Assembly: GCA_934183165.1 (NCBI GenBank)
Contig: CAKPRZ010000001.1
Location: forward strand, 62,001-126,000
From: an uncultured Bacilli bacterium
GTDB lineage: Bacteria; Bacillota_I; Bacilli_A; RF39; UBA660
Direction: 5' to 3'
DNA length: 64,000 nt
Shown here: piece by piece, positions 18,517-27,467 of the stretch
How the letters are laid out: the number at the start of each line of letters is the position of its first letter
Numbering within the stretch: the stretch's first letter is position 1
Translations under genes and position numbers: made by a program
Notes under the pieces: generated by a model
Told to the model about the DNA's origin: nothing
Databases searched by the model: none
The model's input: the letters and a program-made list of their open reading frames with translations, nothing else

Positions 18517-18801
18517 CTAATCATTAAATCTTTTAAATAAACTTGTTAATTCATCAATGACTTCTTCATTTTTTATATCATCTGAAATACACCTATAAAT
18601 ATGGTTTTCAAACATAAGATTAGCTAAACTCTTTAAAGATTTTTCACAAGCAACTATTTGAATTAATATATCATTACAATATCCATCTTCTTCTATCATT
18701 TTTTTAATTCCAGAAAGTTGCCCACTAATTCTATTAATCCTACTTAATAACTGTCTTTTTTCTTCATCATTTCTTTCAGTTTTTTTACAACCTTCACTCA
18801 T
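18517..18801 (-). CDS. csoR: CsoR-family metal-sensing repressor
   Basis: 95 residues in the CsoR/RcnR (DUF156) all-helical fold: RINRISGQLSGIKKMIEEDGYC, then NDILIQIVACEKSLKSLA, then NHIYRCI. The ligand set Cys (GYC), His and Cys (HxxxC in NHIYRC) is the Cu(I) CsoR signature. A start at ATG 18801 follows GGTGG; a TTG 15 bases upstream gives a longer frame without a better site. The gene overlaps the Shine-Dalgarno of the metallothionein-like gene. A G5 half-site upstream fits a CsoR operator. Confidence 0.85.
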   Translation of the reverse strand: MSEGCKKTERNDEEKRQLLSRINRISGQLSGIKKMIEEDGYCNDILIQIVACEKSLKSLANLMFENHIYRCISDDIKNEEVIDELTSLFKRFND

Positions 18802-18820
18802 ATTTTCCACCACCAATCCA

Positions 18821-18862
18821 ATTATATTTTAAAACATATTAAAAAGTAAATGAGGGGGTATA
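18821..18862 (-). promoter_or_regulatory. Promoter and possible CsoR half-operator
   Basis: On the minus strand TTTACT (18845-18850) and TATAAT (18821-18826) are 18 bases apart, just upstream of csoR. Directly before the -35 lies TATACCCCCTC (18852-18862), like one arm of the G/C-tract operators of CsoR proteins. The second arm is not clear. Confidence 0.5.
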
Positions 18863-18871
18863 TTTATTAAA

Positions 18872-19711
18872 TCATTTTAAATCCAAAGCATTTTTAGGAC
18901 ACTTTCTAATACAATTACAACATAATATACATTCAGTACCATTTTTCCTTTTTCTTGAATCAGTTAACATATCAACATTCATTGGACAACTCCTTATACA
19001 TTTTTTACAATTAATACATTTATCATGATTACATTTAATGCGTAAATAAGAAAAATAACTAGCTGGTTTTAGAAAAATAGTTATAGGACAAATATATTTA
19101 CAAAAAGCCCTATTATCTTTATAAATATATGCCAAGGCAATTCCTAAAACATAATATACGATATTTCCAATTATAAATGACCAAAACATTATATTATCTA
19201 AATTATCTACTTTAAATATAAATAGTGAGATAACAAAAGTTAATGATAATAAGAATACTATATATCTAATCCACCCTAACTTTTTTCTATTAGATTTTGG
19301 TATTTTATATGGAAGTAAATCTAGTATCATTCCAGTCCAACAAGCATACCCACACCATCCTCTACCAAAAAATAAAGGTCCAGCTATTTTAGCTACAAAA
19401 TAATGTATAGTTGCCGCTTCAAACACCCCTAAAAATAGATAATACCAAAATCCTTCAATCTGCATATTTTCTCTACATATAACTCCCAAATATATAAGCA
19501 TATATAATCCAACTGCAAATTGAACAAAGCTTCTTGCATATTTTACTTTATGTGATACTAAATAAAGTCCAACTGAAACACATATTCCTATATAGTTAAA
19601 ATTTAATAAATAGAAAATCTTTTTAGTTGATATGAATAACGATATTGCAACAACCTCAAATATTAACATCATTATTAAAACAATTTTATTTTCTCTAAAC
19701 CATTTAAACAT
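18872..19711 (-). CDS. Membrane 4Fe-4S protein (NapH/CcoG/YccM type)
   Basis: 279 residues, about six membrane spans, then a cytoplasmic ferredoxin part. Motifs GRGWCGYACWTG near 117-128 and CKYICPI near 208 are those of the NapH/CcoG group, and two cluster motifs follow, CINCKKCIRSCP and CILCCNCIRKCP. Such proteins pass electrons across the membrane; CcoG-type members reduce copper for oxidase assembly. Here it sits next to a CsoR-type repressor and a metallothionein-like gene, so a copper-redox role is plausible but inferred. Confidence 0.8.
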   Translation of the reverse strand: MFKWFRENKIVLIMMLIFEVVAISLFISTKKIFYLLNFNYIGICVSVGLYLVSHKVKYARSFVQFAVGLYMLIYLGVICRENMQIEGFWYYLFLGVFEAATIHYFVAKIAGPLFFGRGWCGYACWTGMILDLLPYKIPKSNRKKLGWIRYIVFLLSLTFVISLFIFKVDNLDNIMFWSFIIGNIVYYVLGIALAYIYKDNRAFCKYICPITIFLKPASYFSYLRIKCNHDKCINCKKCIRSCPMNVDMLTDSRKRKNGTECILCCNCIRKCPKNALDLK

Positions 19712-19748
19712 TTATTATTTACCTCATATAACTAATATTTTTATAATG

Positions 19749-19943
19749 TTATTTATTATTTTTTGACATATAAGTAACTGTTAGAATTATACCAATAAAG
19801 TTACATCCTATCGATAATCCTACTAACAACCCACTACTAAAATCACTAAAAGAGCTTGAACTATTACCATTAAAATACATATATGCCAAATATAACAAAT
19901 TTCCTAATATAATTAATGATATTCCTGTTTTTAATTTTTTCAT
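19749..19943 (-). CDS. Small two-span membrane protein
   Basis: 64 residues with two hydrophobic helices (about 7-24 and 37-59) separated by a Ser-rich loop (NSSSSFSDFSSG), basic at both ends. No family recognised. AAGGAGG stands seven bases before the ATG. It is 37 bases upstream of the Fe-S membrane protein and probably opens that transcript; it may be a partner subunit. Confidence 0.6.
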   Translation of the reverse strand: MKKLKTGISLIILGNLLYLAYMYFNGNSSSSFSDFSSGLLVGLSIGCNFIGIILTVTYMSKNNK

Positions 19944-20036
19944 AAATTAACCTCCTTAATTATTTTAATTCTTATAATTTAGTAATTCTAATTTTAGCTT
20001 ATCATATACTTTAGTTTCAAGTTTTGATTTTTTCTT

Positions 20037-21539
20037 TCATTTTTCTTTTATTAAACCATTTGGTGTTAAAATATATAAATTATTTATTACCTCACTAATA
20101 TATTTTCGATCATGAGATACACTTATAATTGTTCCTTTATATTCACTTAATACCTTTCTAATAATTGGATTAGATAAAGGACTAACATTTCTTGTAGGTT
20201 CATCCAGTATTAAAACATTGCATTTATCTAATACCAATTTAACAAGGAATAATTTTGCTTTCGTCCCATTACTCAAAGTTTTTATTTTACCTAGCATTTC
20301 TTCTTTAGTAAATTTCATGTTTCCCAAAAAAATTCTTGCTTTAGTAATTGCTTCTTTATTAGCATTTAAAGAAAGAAATTCCAATACATATTCATAATTA
20401 TTTAGAATATCATCATATGTTTGAGGCATATAGCCAACTTTAATATCTGCTCTATCTTTTAGCTCATTATAAATTGCTTTTATTAATGTTGATTTCCCAA
20501 CACCATTTTTGCCAATAATACATAGATGAGTATTACCAACTATATCTAATTTTATATTCTTAGATAAAATTTTATCATGTACTTTTAATTGATCTATATT
20601 TAAATTAATTATATTCTTTGTTTTTGGAACATCTAATTCTTCAAAAAAGAAATTAATACTTTCTTCAACATCTGGCATTTCAGTTAATTCAATACTGTCC
20701 ATTTTTCTTTCTTGTGATTTTAAAGAATGCATTTTCTTTTTTAAGACCTTCGCACCATGTGGATCTTTTCTTGAAATCGTATTTTGTTGATATTCAACCT
20801 TTTGCATTATTCTTTGTAATTTTTCTTGTTGTTTGTTTAATTCTCTTTTTTCAGTTTTTGCAATTTGCATTTGATGTTCTAATCTTCTAATTCTTTGTTC
20901 AACATATGTATCATAATCAATTTTTAAAAGAGTATGTTTACAATCCTTTTTCTTTTTAACTTGTTCTAAATGTAAAATCATATTTGCAGTATTAGATAAT
21001 AATGTCTCATCATGAGAAACATAAATAATTGGTTTGTCCGTACTATTAATGAAGTCTTCCAACCACTCTAAAGTTTCGATATCTAAATCATTGGTAGGTT
21101 CATCTAAAAATAAAATATCATATTCATTCAATAATAGTTTTAAAATACTGATTTTTACTTTTTCACCACCAGATAATGTTTTTATTCTCTGCTTCAATAT
21201 TTCATCACTTAAATGAATTAAATTTAAATATTTATATAAATTATTAAGATTATTGTAATAATCGATTTCATTTATAAATAAAAAATCATAACCATTCTTA
21301 TCCAAATCTTTTTCATTTATTGATTGTTCTAAATAACCAATTCTATTATTTTTAAAGTTAATACTTCCACTTACTTCTATGTATTCACCCTTTCCTAGAA
21401 TAGTTTTTAATAAAGTAGACTTTCCATTTCCTTCTTCACCAATAATGGCAAGTTTATCTCCACGATTCAATACTAAATTTAAATTTTTAACTAAATATCT
21501 ACCATTAATAGATATACTTAAATCTTTTATCTCTAACAT
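20037..21539 (-). CDS. ABC-F protein, probable antibiotic-resistance (ribosome protection) type
   Basis: 500 residues, two ABC domains, no membrane part. First: Walker A GEEGNGKST, signature LSGGEKVK, Walker B DILFLDEPTND. Then a charged linker of about 100 residues that would reach into the ribosome. Second: GKNGVGKST, a changed signature LSNGTKAK and LDEPTRNVSPLSNP, a pattern of resistance ABC-F proteins (Vga/Lsa/Msr-like). ABC-F factors bind the E site and dislodge drugs or rescue stalled ribosomes. The upstream leader peptide and hairpin (21540-21602) suggest drug-induced expression. Drug class cannot be read from sequence alone. Confidence 0.82.
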   Translation of the reverse strand: MLEIKDLSISINGRYLVKNLNLVLNRGDKLAIIGEEGNGKSTLLKTILGKGEYIEVSGSINFKNNRIGYLEQSINEKDLDKNGYDFLFINEIDYYNNLNNLYKYLNLIHLSDEILKQRIKTLSGGEKVKISILKLLLNEYDILFLDEPTNDLDIETLEWLEDFINSTDKPIIYVSHDETLLSNTANMILHLEQVKKKKDCKHTLLKIDYDTYVEQRIRRLEHQMQIAKTEKRELNKQQEKLQRIMQKVEYQQNTISRKDPHGAKVLKKKMHSLKSQERKMDSIELTEMPDVEESINFFFEELDVPKTKNIINLNIDQLKVHDKILSKNIKLDIVGNTHLCIIGKNGVGKSTLIKAIYNELKDRADIKVGYMPQTYDDILNNYEYVLEFLSLNANKEAITKARIFLGNMKFTKEEMLGKIKTLSNGTKAKLFLVKLVLDKCNVLILDEPTRNVSPLSNPIIRKVLSEYKGTIISVSHDRKYISEVINNLYILTPNGLIKEK

Positions 21540-21564
21540 ATTATGCCTCCTTTTTTGGCATAAT
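21540..21564 (-). promoter_or_regulatory. Hairpin that hides the ABC-F ribosome binding site
   Basis: Perfect 8-bp stem ATTATGCC/GGCATAAT (21557-21564 with 21540-21547). The nine-base loop AAAAAAGGA plus the first two bases of the 3' arm make up the Shine-Dalgarno AAGGAGG, six bases from the start. When folded, the site is partly masked. Typical of translational attenuation. Confidence 0.7.
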
Positions 21565-21581
21565 CAAAGTTTATACCTAAC

Positions 21582-21602
21582 TTATATCATTGATATTACC
21601 AT
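21582..21602 (-). CDS. Leader peptide MVISMI, upstream of the ABC-F gene
   Basis: Six-codon frame with a strong ribosome site (AGAGGTGA) seven bases upstream, ending at 21582, 17 bases before the masking hairpin. Drug-stalled ribosomes here could shift the folding of the downstream hairpin. Role is inferred from the layout known for erm, cat and some ABC-F genes. Confidence 0.55.
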   Translation of the reverse strand: MVISMI

Positions 21603-21647
21603 ATTATCACCTCTACAAATATTAGTTTTCCATCATTTCTACAGATA

Positions 21648-21656
21648 ATTATACCA
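21648..21656 (-). promoter_or_regulatory. Extended -10 promoter of the ABC-F leader
   Basis: TGGTATAAT on the minus strand, about 33 bases upstream of the leader ribosome site. No good -35 is seen. The untranslated leader is about 100 bases. Nothing else was recognised between this site and 21847. Confidence 0.5.
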
Positions 21657-21846
21657 TACATTAATCTATATTTATTTTAAACCACAGATAATCTTAACTT
21701 TATTATCATATGAATTTTTCAAATTTTTTCAATAATGAAATTTATGAAAAATTTATATTTATAAAACATTATTGCAATAGAAAATATTCCAAAGTACAAT
21801 GACCAAACTATTCATATTTTATTATTTAAATACCTATAATATTTAC

Positions 21847-22001
21847 TTATTTATTCTTTTTAATAGTTGATCCTATCATCTCACCAAGTAACATTCCTTC
21901 AGATATATAATTTTCTTTATTTTTTTACTATTAACAACTATAACTATAATTGAAATGCCCATAATCACAAATGGAAATGCCGCTAATATAAAATCTTTCA
22001 T
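21847..22001 (-). pseudogene. Tiny membrane protein gene with a frameshift in a poly-A run
   Basis: ATG at 22001 (AAGGA upstream) encodes MKDFILAAFPFVIMGISIIV and further hydrophobic residues, one membrane span, then hits NSKK at a run of seven A (21920-21926). In the zero frame it ends as a 41-residue product. Slipping back one base at the run gives KENYISEGMLLGEMIGSTIK and a stop at 21847, a more protein-like end. Either the gene is broken, the run is misread, or a -1 slip makes both forms. It starts 15 bases after the flavodoxin gene and is likely in that transcript. Confidence 0.6.
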
Positions 22002-22016
22002 AATCAATCATCCTTT

Positions 22017-22931
22017 CTACTTTTTATTTTTCATATACTCTTTTATCTTACCAAGTCTAATGCAAATTGACGTGAATTTAACTCTTTTTTTGTTTAAAAT
22101 CTTATCAATTTCATTCGCAACTGATTCAAACTTAACATTCATAAAATGTGTAAAAATATATTCAGCGTCATTTATATCTTTAGCATACTTATAACAAAAT
22201 CCTCTAATAGGTGCTGAAATGCTAAATACCCAAATCGGAGATGCAATTATTACCTTTTTATATTCTTTTAGATTAATATCAATTTTTTCTATATCCATAT
22301 TCCATTTATGCATACCATATCTACCACACCACCAAAAGCCACTGGTACCATCAACTTTTTCTTTAGCATTTATTTCAATAATATCAGCACCAATTTTGTT
22401 TGCTTTTTCATATGCTACTTTTCTTGTATATCCCATTCTTGAAAAATACACAACTACACAATTTTTACTTTTACCAATATTATTATATTTTTTAATATCA
22501 AAATCAAACTTTTCTTGTTTATAAAATACATAAGTCATATATCCAGTTATTAACTGTAGTAATCCAATGATAAAATAAAGTATTGATAATATATTAATCG
22601 GAAAAATAACAAATTGAATAGTAATCCAAAGCATTAAAGTAAATCCAAATATAGTTCCTAATATAATACCAATTTTTTTGTTTTTTATAAGCAGATAAGC
22701 CGCTAGCAAATTTGATAAACCATTAACAATTAGTAATGAAATTCCTGAAAATATATAATTTTGAAATAATAAATCACTAAAAGGTAAAACATCAAAATAA
22801 GGTAACATCTCATTCATTTCCAATAAATTTCCAGTGGGATCTATAAACATTCCTATACTTCCAAATATGGCACATATTCCTACAAATAAGCACAAAAAGA
22901 TAAGAACTTTTCTAGTTTTTTTGTATCTCAT
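22017..22931 (-). CDS. Membrane-anchored flavodoxin-like protein
   Basis: 304 residues. N-terminal 135 residues hold four hydrophobic helices (about 10-30, 58-78, 86-106, 113-135). The C-terminal half is flavodoxin-like: VVVYFSRMGYTRKVAYEKA gives the FMN phosphate loop region, and KVIIASPIWVFSISAP a second flavin-contact motif. WWCGRYGMHKW is an unusual Trp/Cys/His insert. Membrane-tethered flavodoxins may feed electrons to lipid or metal enzymes. It is 64 bases downstream of the sensor kinase and probably part of the ABC/two-component transcript. Confidence 0.75.
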   Translation of the reverse strand: MRYKKTRKVLIFLCLFVGICAIFGSIGMFIDPTGNLLEMNEMLPYFDVLPFSDLLFQNYIFSGISLLIVNGLSNLLAAYLLIKNKKIGIILGTIFGFTLMLWITIQFVIFPINILSILYFIIGLLQLITGYMTYVFYKQEKFDFDIKKYNNIGKSKNCVVVYFSRMGYTRKVAYEKANKIGADIIEINAKEKVDGTSGFWWCGRYGMHKWNMDIEKIDINLKEYKKVIIASPIWVFSISAPIRGFCYKYAKDINDAEYIFTHFMNVKFESVANEIDKILNKKRVKFTSICIRLGKIKEYMKNKK

Positions 22932-22995
22932 TTTATACCTCTTTCAATACATATAATTCTATCAAACGAATTATCATTTAAAATCATTTTAACTA

Positions 22996-24210
22996 CTAAA
23001 TCTTAAAATATTTTATTATAAATATTGTACCCTTTTCTTTTTTCGATTCAACAACAATTTGACCATTATCTTTTTCTATAATTGCCTTTGATAAAGATAG
23101 GCCTATTCCTATACTATCTTTATCAGCATTTTTACCTTTATAAAACCTTTTAAATATATTAATTGTATCTTCTGCACTCATACCCTTACCAAAATCTTTT
23201 ATTCTAAATTCAGTATATAAATTATTGTCATTACACTCAATAATTACTTTATTATCATTATATGAATATTCAATGGCATTTTTTAAAATATTAGTTAAAG
23301 CCTCAACTTGCCATTTAAAATCACATTTAATTTTGTTTTTACATCTATTATCAACTACAATACAAATATTTTTCAAATCACTTAAATTAGATACATTACT
23401 AATTACCGCATCAATTATTTTTTGAGCAGAGACCTCTTCTGAATAAAAAGTTATAGTATTAGATTCAAATTTAGATAATTTAAGTATTGCTTGAACTAAA
23501 AAAGTTATATTAGCCATTTCCCTTTTAATATGTCTTATAAATTCTTCTCTTACTTCTAATTTCATATTAGGATCATCACTTATATTATCAAGCATTATAT
23601 TAATTGATGTTAAAGGAGTCTTCAATTGATGAGAAATATCCTGTAAAGAATTCTTTAAATTTATTTTATCTTTTAAAGAATTATCCGCATTCTCTTTTAA
23701 CATAATAGTTGTTTTATATATTTCTTCTCTTAGTATTGATAATTTATCTTCAGATAGTTCATCAATATTTAGTTCATAATCCTTATGATTAATTTTTTCT
23801 AACAACCGAATTATTTTATCTATTTCCTTATCACTTTCTAGGTGTGAGGTAACAAACAAATATATTAAAGCCACTAAACATAATCCAATAATTACTACTT
23901 TATATATATTATACCTAACATTAAGCTTATCATTTTGAACAAGTAATGAATCAATTTCTACATCATAACCATATTCTTTTAAAATATTAGTTTTAGAGTT
24001 ATCTGAATTTAATATTTCTATTAAATCTTCTTTTTTTATATCAGGATATTTCTCCTGTAAAAATAGAAATATACCGTTTATTTTATAATTAAAATTCTTT
24101 TTATATTCATTATATTCTAACTTACTAATAAATATAAAACTTGTTAAAAAGACAATCACAACAATTAAAATTTGTACTAAATACTTTTTTAAATATTCCC
24201 TATTTTTCAT
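22996..24210 (-). CDS. Sensor histidine kinase
   Basis: 404 residues. Two membrane spans (about 9-28 and 99-120) enclose an extracellular domain of some 70 residues, larger than the minimal loop of BceS-type kinases. No clear HAMP. HisKA box DISHQLKTPLTSINIMLDN with phosphorylated His, then N box (NILKNAIEYS), G1 (DFGKGM) and G2 (GIGLSLSKAI). Its ATG overlaps the response regulator gene by 11 bases, so they are translated together. The ABC pair upstream suggests it senses envelope stress or an antimicrobial peptide. Confidence 0.9.
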   Translation of the reverse strand: MKNREYLKKYLVQILIVVIVFLTSFIFISKLEYNEYKKNFNYKINGIFLFLQEKYPDIKKEDLIEILNSDNSKTNILKEYGYDVEIDSLLVQNDKLNVRYNIYKVVIIGLCLVALIYLFVTSHLESDKEIDKIIRLLEKINHKDYELNIDELSEDKLSILREEIYKTTIMLKENADNSLKDKINLKNSLQDISHQLKTPLTSINIMLDNISDDPNMKLEVREEFIRHIKREMANITFLVQAILKLSKFESNTITFYSEEVSAQKIIDAVISNVSNLSDLKNICIVVDNRCKNKIKCDFKWQVEALTNILKNAIEYSYNDNKVIIECNDNNLYTEFRIKDFGKGMSAEDTINIFKRFYKGKNADKDSIGIGLSLSKAIIEKDNGQIVVESKKEKGTIFIIKYFKI

Positions 24211-24853
24211 CTATTCTATACCCTATACCTTTTATTGTTATAATTATATCAGTACCTAGTTTTTCCCTAATTCTTTTTAAATAAACAGTTATGGTATGAT
24301 CATCAACTTCATTACCAGTCCATTCCCAAATTTTTTCTAAAATAGTATTTCTACTTACAACACTACCGATATTTATAAATAATAAATGTAGTATTTTTAA
24401 TTCCAAACTCGATAATTCTACCTTTATATTGTTCTTACTAACTACCATCTTATCTAAATCAAAGCTAATGTCCTTAACCTTAATTACTGATGATTTCTTA
24501 TTTCTTAAAATAATTTTATTTACTCTTGCTAGTAATTCTCTTGTAGAAAAAGGTTTTGTTATATAATCCTCTGCACCAAGATCAAGTCCTTTTATAATGT
24601 CATCCTCATCATCTCTAGCTGTTAAAAATATAACTGGTATTTGACTTTTTTTTATACTATCTTCATATAAGTTAAAGCCATCTCCATCAGGAAGTGAAAC
24701 ATCTAAAATTATAAGTTCTGGAGTATTATTATTCAAATATTCTATCGCGTCTTTCATAGTGGTTTTATAATCTAAGTGATAATTATTAATTTTAAATGTA
24801 TAAACCAAGCTTTCTGCAATACTTTCATTATCTTCAACCAATAATATATTCAT
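24200..24853 (-). CDS. OmpR-family response regulator
   Basis: 217 residues. Receiver: acidic pair VEDNE, phospho-Asp in LDVSLPDGDG, Thr in FLTARDD, Lys in TKPFS. DNA-binding winged helix: ELSSLELKILHLLF and DDHTITVYLKRIREKLG. The ATG at 24853 has GGAGG nine bases upstream; a TTG 18 bases earlier would include that site and is rejected. A likely binding site, TGTAAC repeated every 11 bases, sits before the ABC ATPase gene at 28182-28198. Confidence 0.9.
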   Translation of the reverse strand: MNILLVEDNESIAESLVYTFKINNYHLDYKTTMKDAIEYLNNNTPELIILDVSLPDGDGFNLYEDSIKKSQIPVIFLTARDDEDDIIKGLDLGAEDYITKPFSTRELLARVNKIILRNKKSSVIKVKDISFDLDKMVVSKNNIKVELSSLELKILHLLFINIGSVVSRNTILEKIWEWTGNEVDDHTITVYLKRIREKLGTDIIITIKGIGYRIDEK

Positions 24854-24893
24854 AATTTTTCCTCCTATCAATAATTATACCATAATAAACAAA

Positions 24894-24912
24894 GGGATAT
24901 GTTAAATATCCC
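24894..24912 (-). terminator. Weak hairpin between permease and regulator genes
   Basis: GGGATAT/ATATCCC with a five-base loop, followed on the minus strand by TTTGTTTATT. An extended -10 (TGGTATAAT, 24874-24882) follows, so the regulator genes may have their own promoter and only partial read-through from the ABC genes. Confidence 0.5.
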
Positions 24913-24920
24913 ATAGCTTA

Positions 24921-27464
24921 CTATATATTTTCTTTTCTGATTGTTTCAATCATATTTTGCCTATTAATTTTATTTATCGAATATTTCATTATCATATAAA
25001 CCACTATAAAGACAAATAAAACACAAATAAGAATTGCTTTATAAGGTAAAACAAACTGTGTATCAAGTTTGCCATCAAAAGCTCTATGAACAAAGTATGA
25101 TCCAATTATACCTAGAATACTACCATATATTAATGATTTAGAAGAATAAAATAGTGTTTCCAAATTAATCATATGATTAAACTCTTTTTTAGTCATACCA
25201 ACACTTTTTAACATTGCAAATTCTTTTTGCCTTAACTCCATATTTGAAGTAATTGTGTTAAAGATATTAGTAACACCAATTAATGTAATAACACCAATAA
25301 ATCCATATAAGAATATACTAATTACAATTACAATAGATTTTTCTGCTTTTGCTTCTTCATCCATATCATAATAATTTAGTTCACTATCTATATTTAAAAT
25401 ATCATTAGTTAACTGCTCAGTATTTAGTGAATCTATCATTAAATCACAACCATAATAATCAATATTATTAAAGTATTTATTATTTAATACTATATAGCCA
25501 CCATTTGAATAAACATTTTCAAATCCATAAGGCATTATATTACTGATCATACCAACACCAACACTTATATTATTTCCATTAAGTTTAGAAGTTATTGTGT
25601 CACCTGATTTATAAGTATATATTCTATCTTCATATTCTTTTTTACTTTTATTATCATAAAATCTATCCATATCTGTTAAGATACCCTTATCTTTTAAATG
25701 ATCATAATTTCCCTTAACTCTTTTTACATAGGACTTAAAAGTACTATCATCCAATAATATAATATTTAGACGTGCATATTTTTTAATACATTTATCATTT
25801 TTGTCATATTCACATTCCAAAGATTCTTTTGGATTAATTTTAGAAATATCATCAATTAAAATACTTGATTTAGCATAATATACTAAATAACTTGCATTTA
25901 CACTATCTAAATTTCTTATTTCATTTATTTTTTCTTTCGAATTATTCTTATTAAAAGTTATTCTATAATTGTAATCATAATCCTGATAATAATTACCAGA
26001 TTGCTTAAAACCTTCATTTATGAAAGTAAACATTGAAATAAATACAAATATACTTACTGTTAAGGAAACAACTGTTGTACGATATTTTTTCTTACTTCTT
26101 TTTAAATTTTTATACGCTAAAACTCCACCTGTTTTAAATACTTTTTTTATTAATTTGGGGTACTTAAGTTTTTTTGAGTTCATTTTAATGTCATTAGTAT
26201 TTCTCAAATTATCAATTGGACTTACTTTTGATGCTTTCTTTGCTGAAGATATTGCAGAGAAATAAATTGTAACAAAACCAAGTATTATAGAAATTATAAT
26301 TGCTATAAATGATACTTTAAATACCATTCCATCAATATTATTAAATAGATACTCTCCTAAAAGTAAATTCACTATTTTTAAAAGTACAAATACAGCAATA
26401 ATCCCACATATAATACCTATTGGAATAGCAATCAAGCCTAAGATAAATCCCTCAGTTAAAACACTTTTTTTAATTTGCTTTTTAGTTGCACCTACACTAG
26501 ATAACATTCCATACATTCTCATTTTCTCAGTTGTAGAAATAGCAAATGAGTTTCTTATACAAAATACACTTGTAAAAATAATAATAAATATTACAACTTC
26601 AGCAATAGATAACAACATACTAAATGTTGAATCAGAAAACTTTAATGCTTCCCATCTTAACAATTCATTATTAAGTGTATAATCATATCGAGTATTATTA
26701 ATTCCCATATTAACAACTTCATCATAATTTCTAGCACCTAATAATTCTACAAATGAATTTTTATCTCTAGGATTCTTTAAAGAAATAAAAGCACTAAAAT
26801 TATCTTCATTAGTTGAAGTTGTTATTGTTGTATAAGCAGGTGCCGAAGTAGGTTCAAAACTAACATCTGGTCTTTTTATAATACCAACAATTCTATATTT
26901 TTTTGTATTAGAATTTTTAATTATTTCATTACCTTTATCAAATGGATTACTATCATTTAATACATAGCCATCTTCAAGTGTTACTCTATCTCCCACATTA
27001 ACGGTAATTTCATCGCCAATCTTTAAATTAGCTTTACCATTTTTATTAAGATGTTCACTAATTATTATTTCACTATCATTTTTAGGAAATCTGCCTTTAA
27101 TTAATTTTAATTTTAAATTATTAAAAGCCTCTTTATTCATTCCATAAAACTTTAGATATGGTTTATACTCATTTTTAATTGTATCTAACTTTGCATATCC
27201 ATCCTCAGATATTATATCAACACTATTAATATCTTTATTTAATTTTAACTTTTTAAGTTTATCATTAGATACATGATATAATCTAACATGCCAATAACCA
27301 GATTCATTAATTGCATTTTGAATTAGCGTTTCTCTAAAACTTGATACCATATTACTAACAGCACATATTAAAGCAACTGATAGGATAATACCTATTATTG
27401 TTCCTAGGCTTCTTTTTTTATTTAATTTCAAATTTTTTATAGTTAATTTATTAAGGATATTCAT
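24921..27464 (-). CDS. FtsX-like ABC transporter permease
   Basis: 847 residues with the FtsX/MacB architecture: N-terminal span (about 18-38), a large extracellular domain, three spans near 285-405, another span near 465, a second extracellular domain and a final group of three spans near 708-830. The repeated MRMYGMLSSVGATKKQIKK and RQKEFAMLKSVGMTKKEF are the cytoplasmic coupling motifs of each FtsX repeat. It fits the BceB/MacB permease class used in peptide sensing, detoxification or lipoprotein handling. Three bases separate it from the ATPase gene. Confidence 0.88.
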   Translation of the reverse strand: MNILNKLTIKNLKLNKKRSLGTIIGIILSVALICAVSNMVSSFRETLIQNAINESGYWHVRLYHVSNDKLKKLKLNKDINSVDIISEDGYAKLDTIKNEYKPYLKFYGMNKEAFNNLKLKLIKGRFPKNDSEIIISEHLNKNGKANLKIGDEITVNVGDRVTLEDGYVLNDSNPFDKGNEIIKNSNTKKYRIVGIIKRPDVSFEPTSAPAYTTITTSTNEDNFSAFISLKNPRDKNSFVELLGARNYDEVVNMGINNTRYDYTLNNELLRWEALKFSDSTFSMLLSIAEVVIFIIIFTSVFCIRNSFAISTTEKMRMYGMLSSVGATKKQIKKSVLTEGFILGLIAIPIGIICGIIAVFVLLKIVNLLLGEYLFNNIDGMVFKVSFIAIIISIILGFVTIYFSAISSAKKASKVSPIDNLRNTNDIKMNSKKLKYPKLIKKVFKTGGVLAYKNLKRSKKKYRTTVVSLTVSIFVFISMFTFINEGFKQSGNYYQDYDYNYRITFNKNNSKEKINEIRNLDSVNASYLVYYAKSSILIDDISKINPKESLECEYDKNDKCIKKYARLNIILLDDSTFKSYVKRVKGNYDHLKDKGILTDMDRFYDNKSKKEYEDRIYTYKSGDTITSKLNGNNISVGVGMISNIMPYGFENVYSNGGYIVLNNKYFNNIDYYGCDLMIDSLNTEQLTNDILNIDSELNYYDMDEEAKAEKSIVIVISIFLYGFIGVITLIGVTNIFNTITSNMELRQKEFAMLKSVGMTKKEFNHMINLETLFYSSKSLIYGSILGIIGSYFVHRAFDGKLDTQFVLPYKAILICVLFVFIVVYMIMKYSINKINRQNMIETIRKENI

Positions 27465-27467
27465 ATT

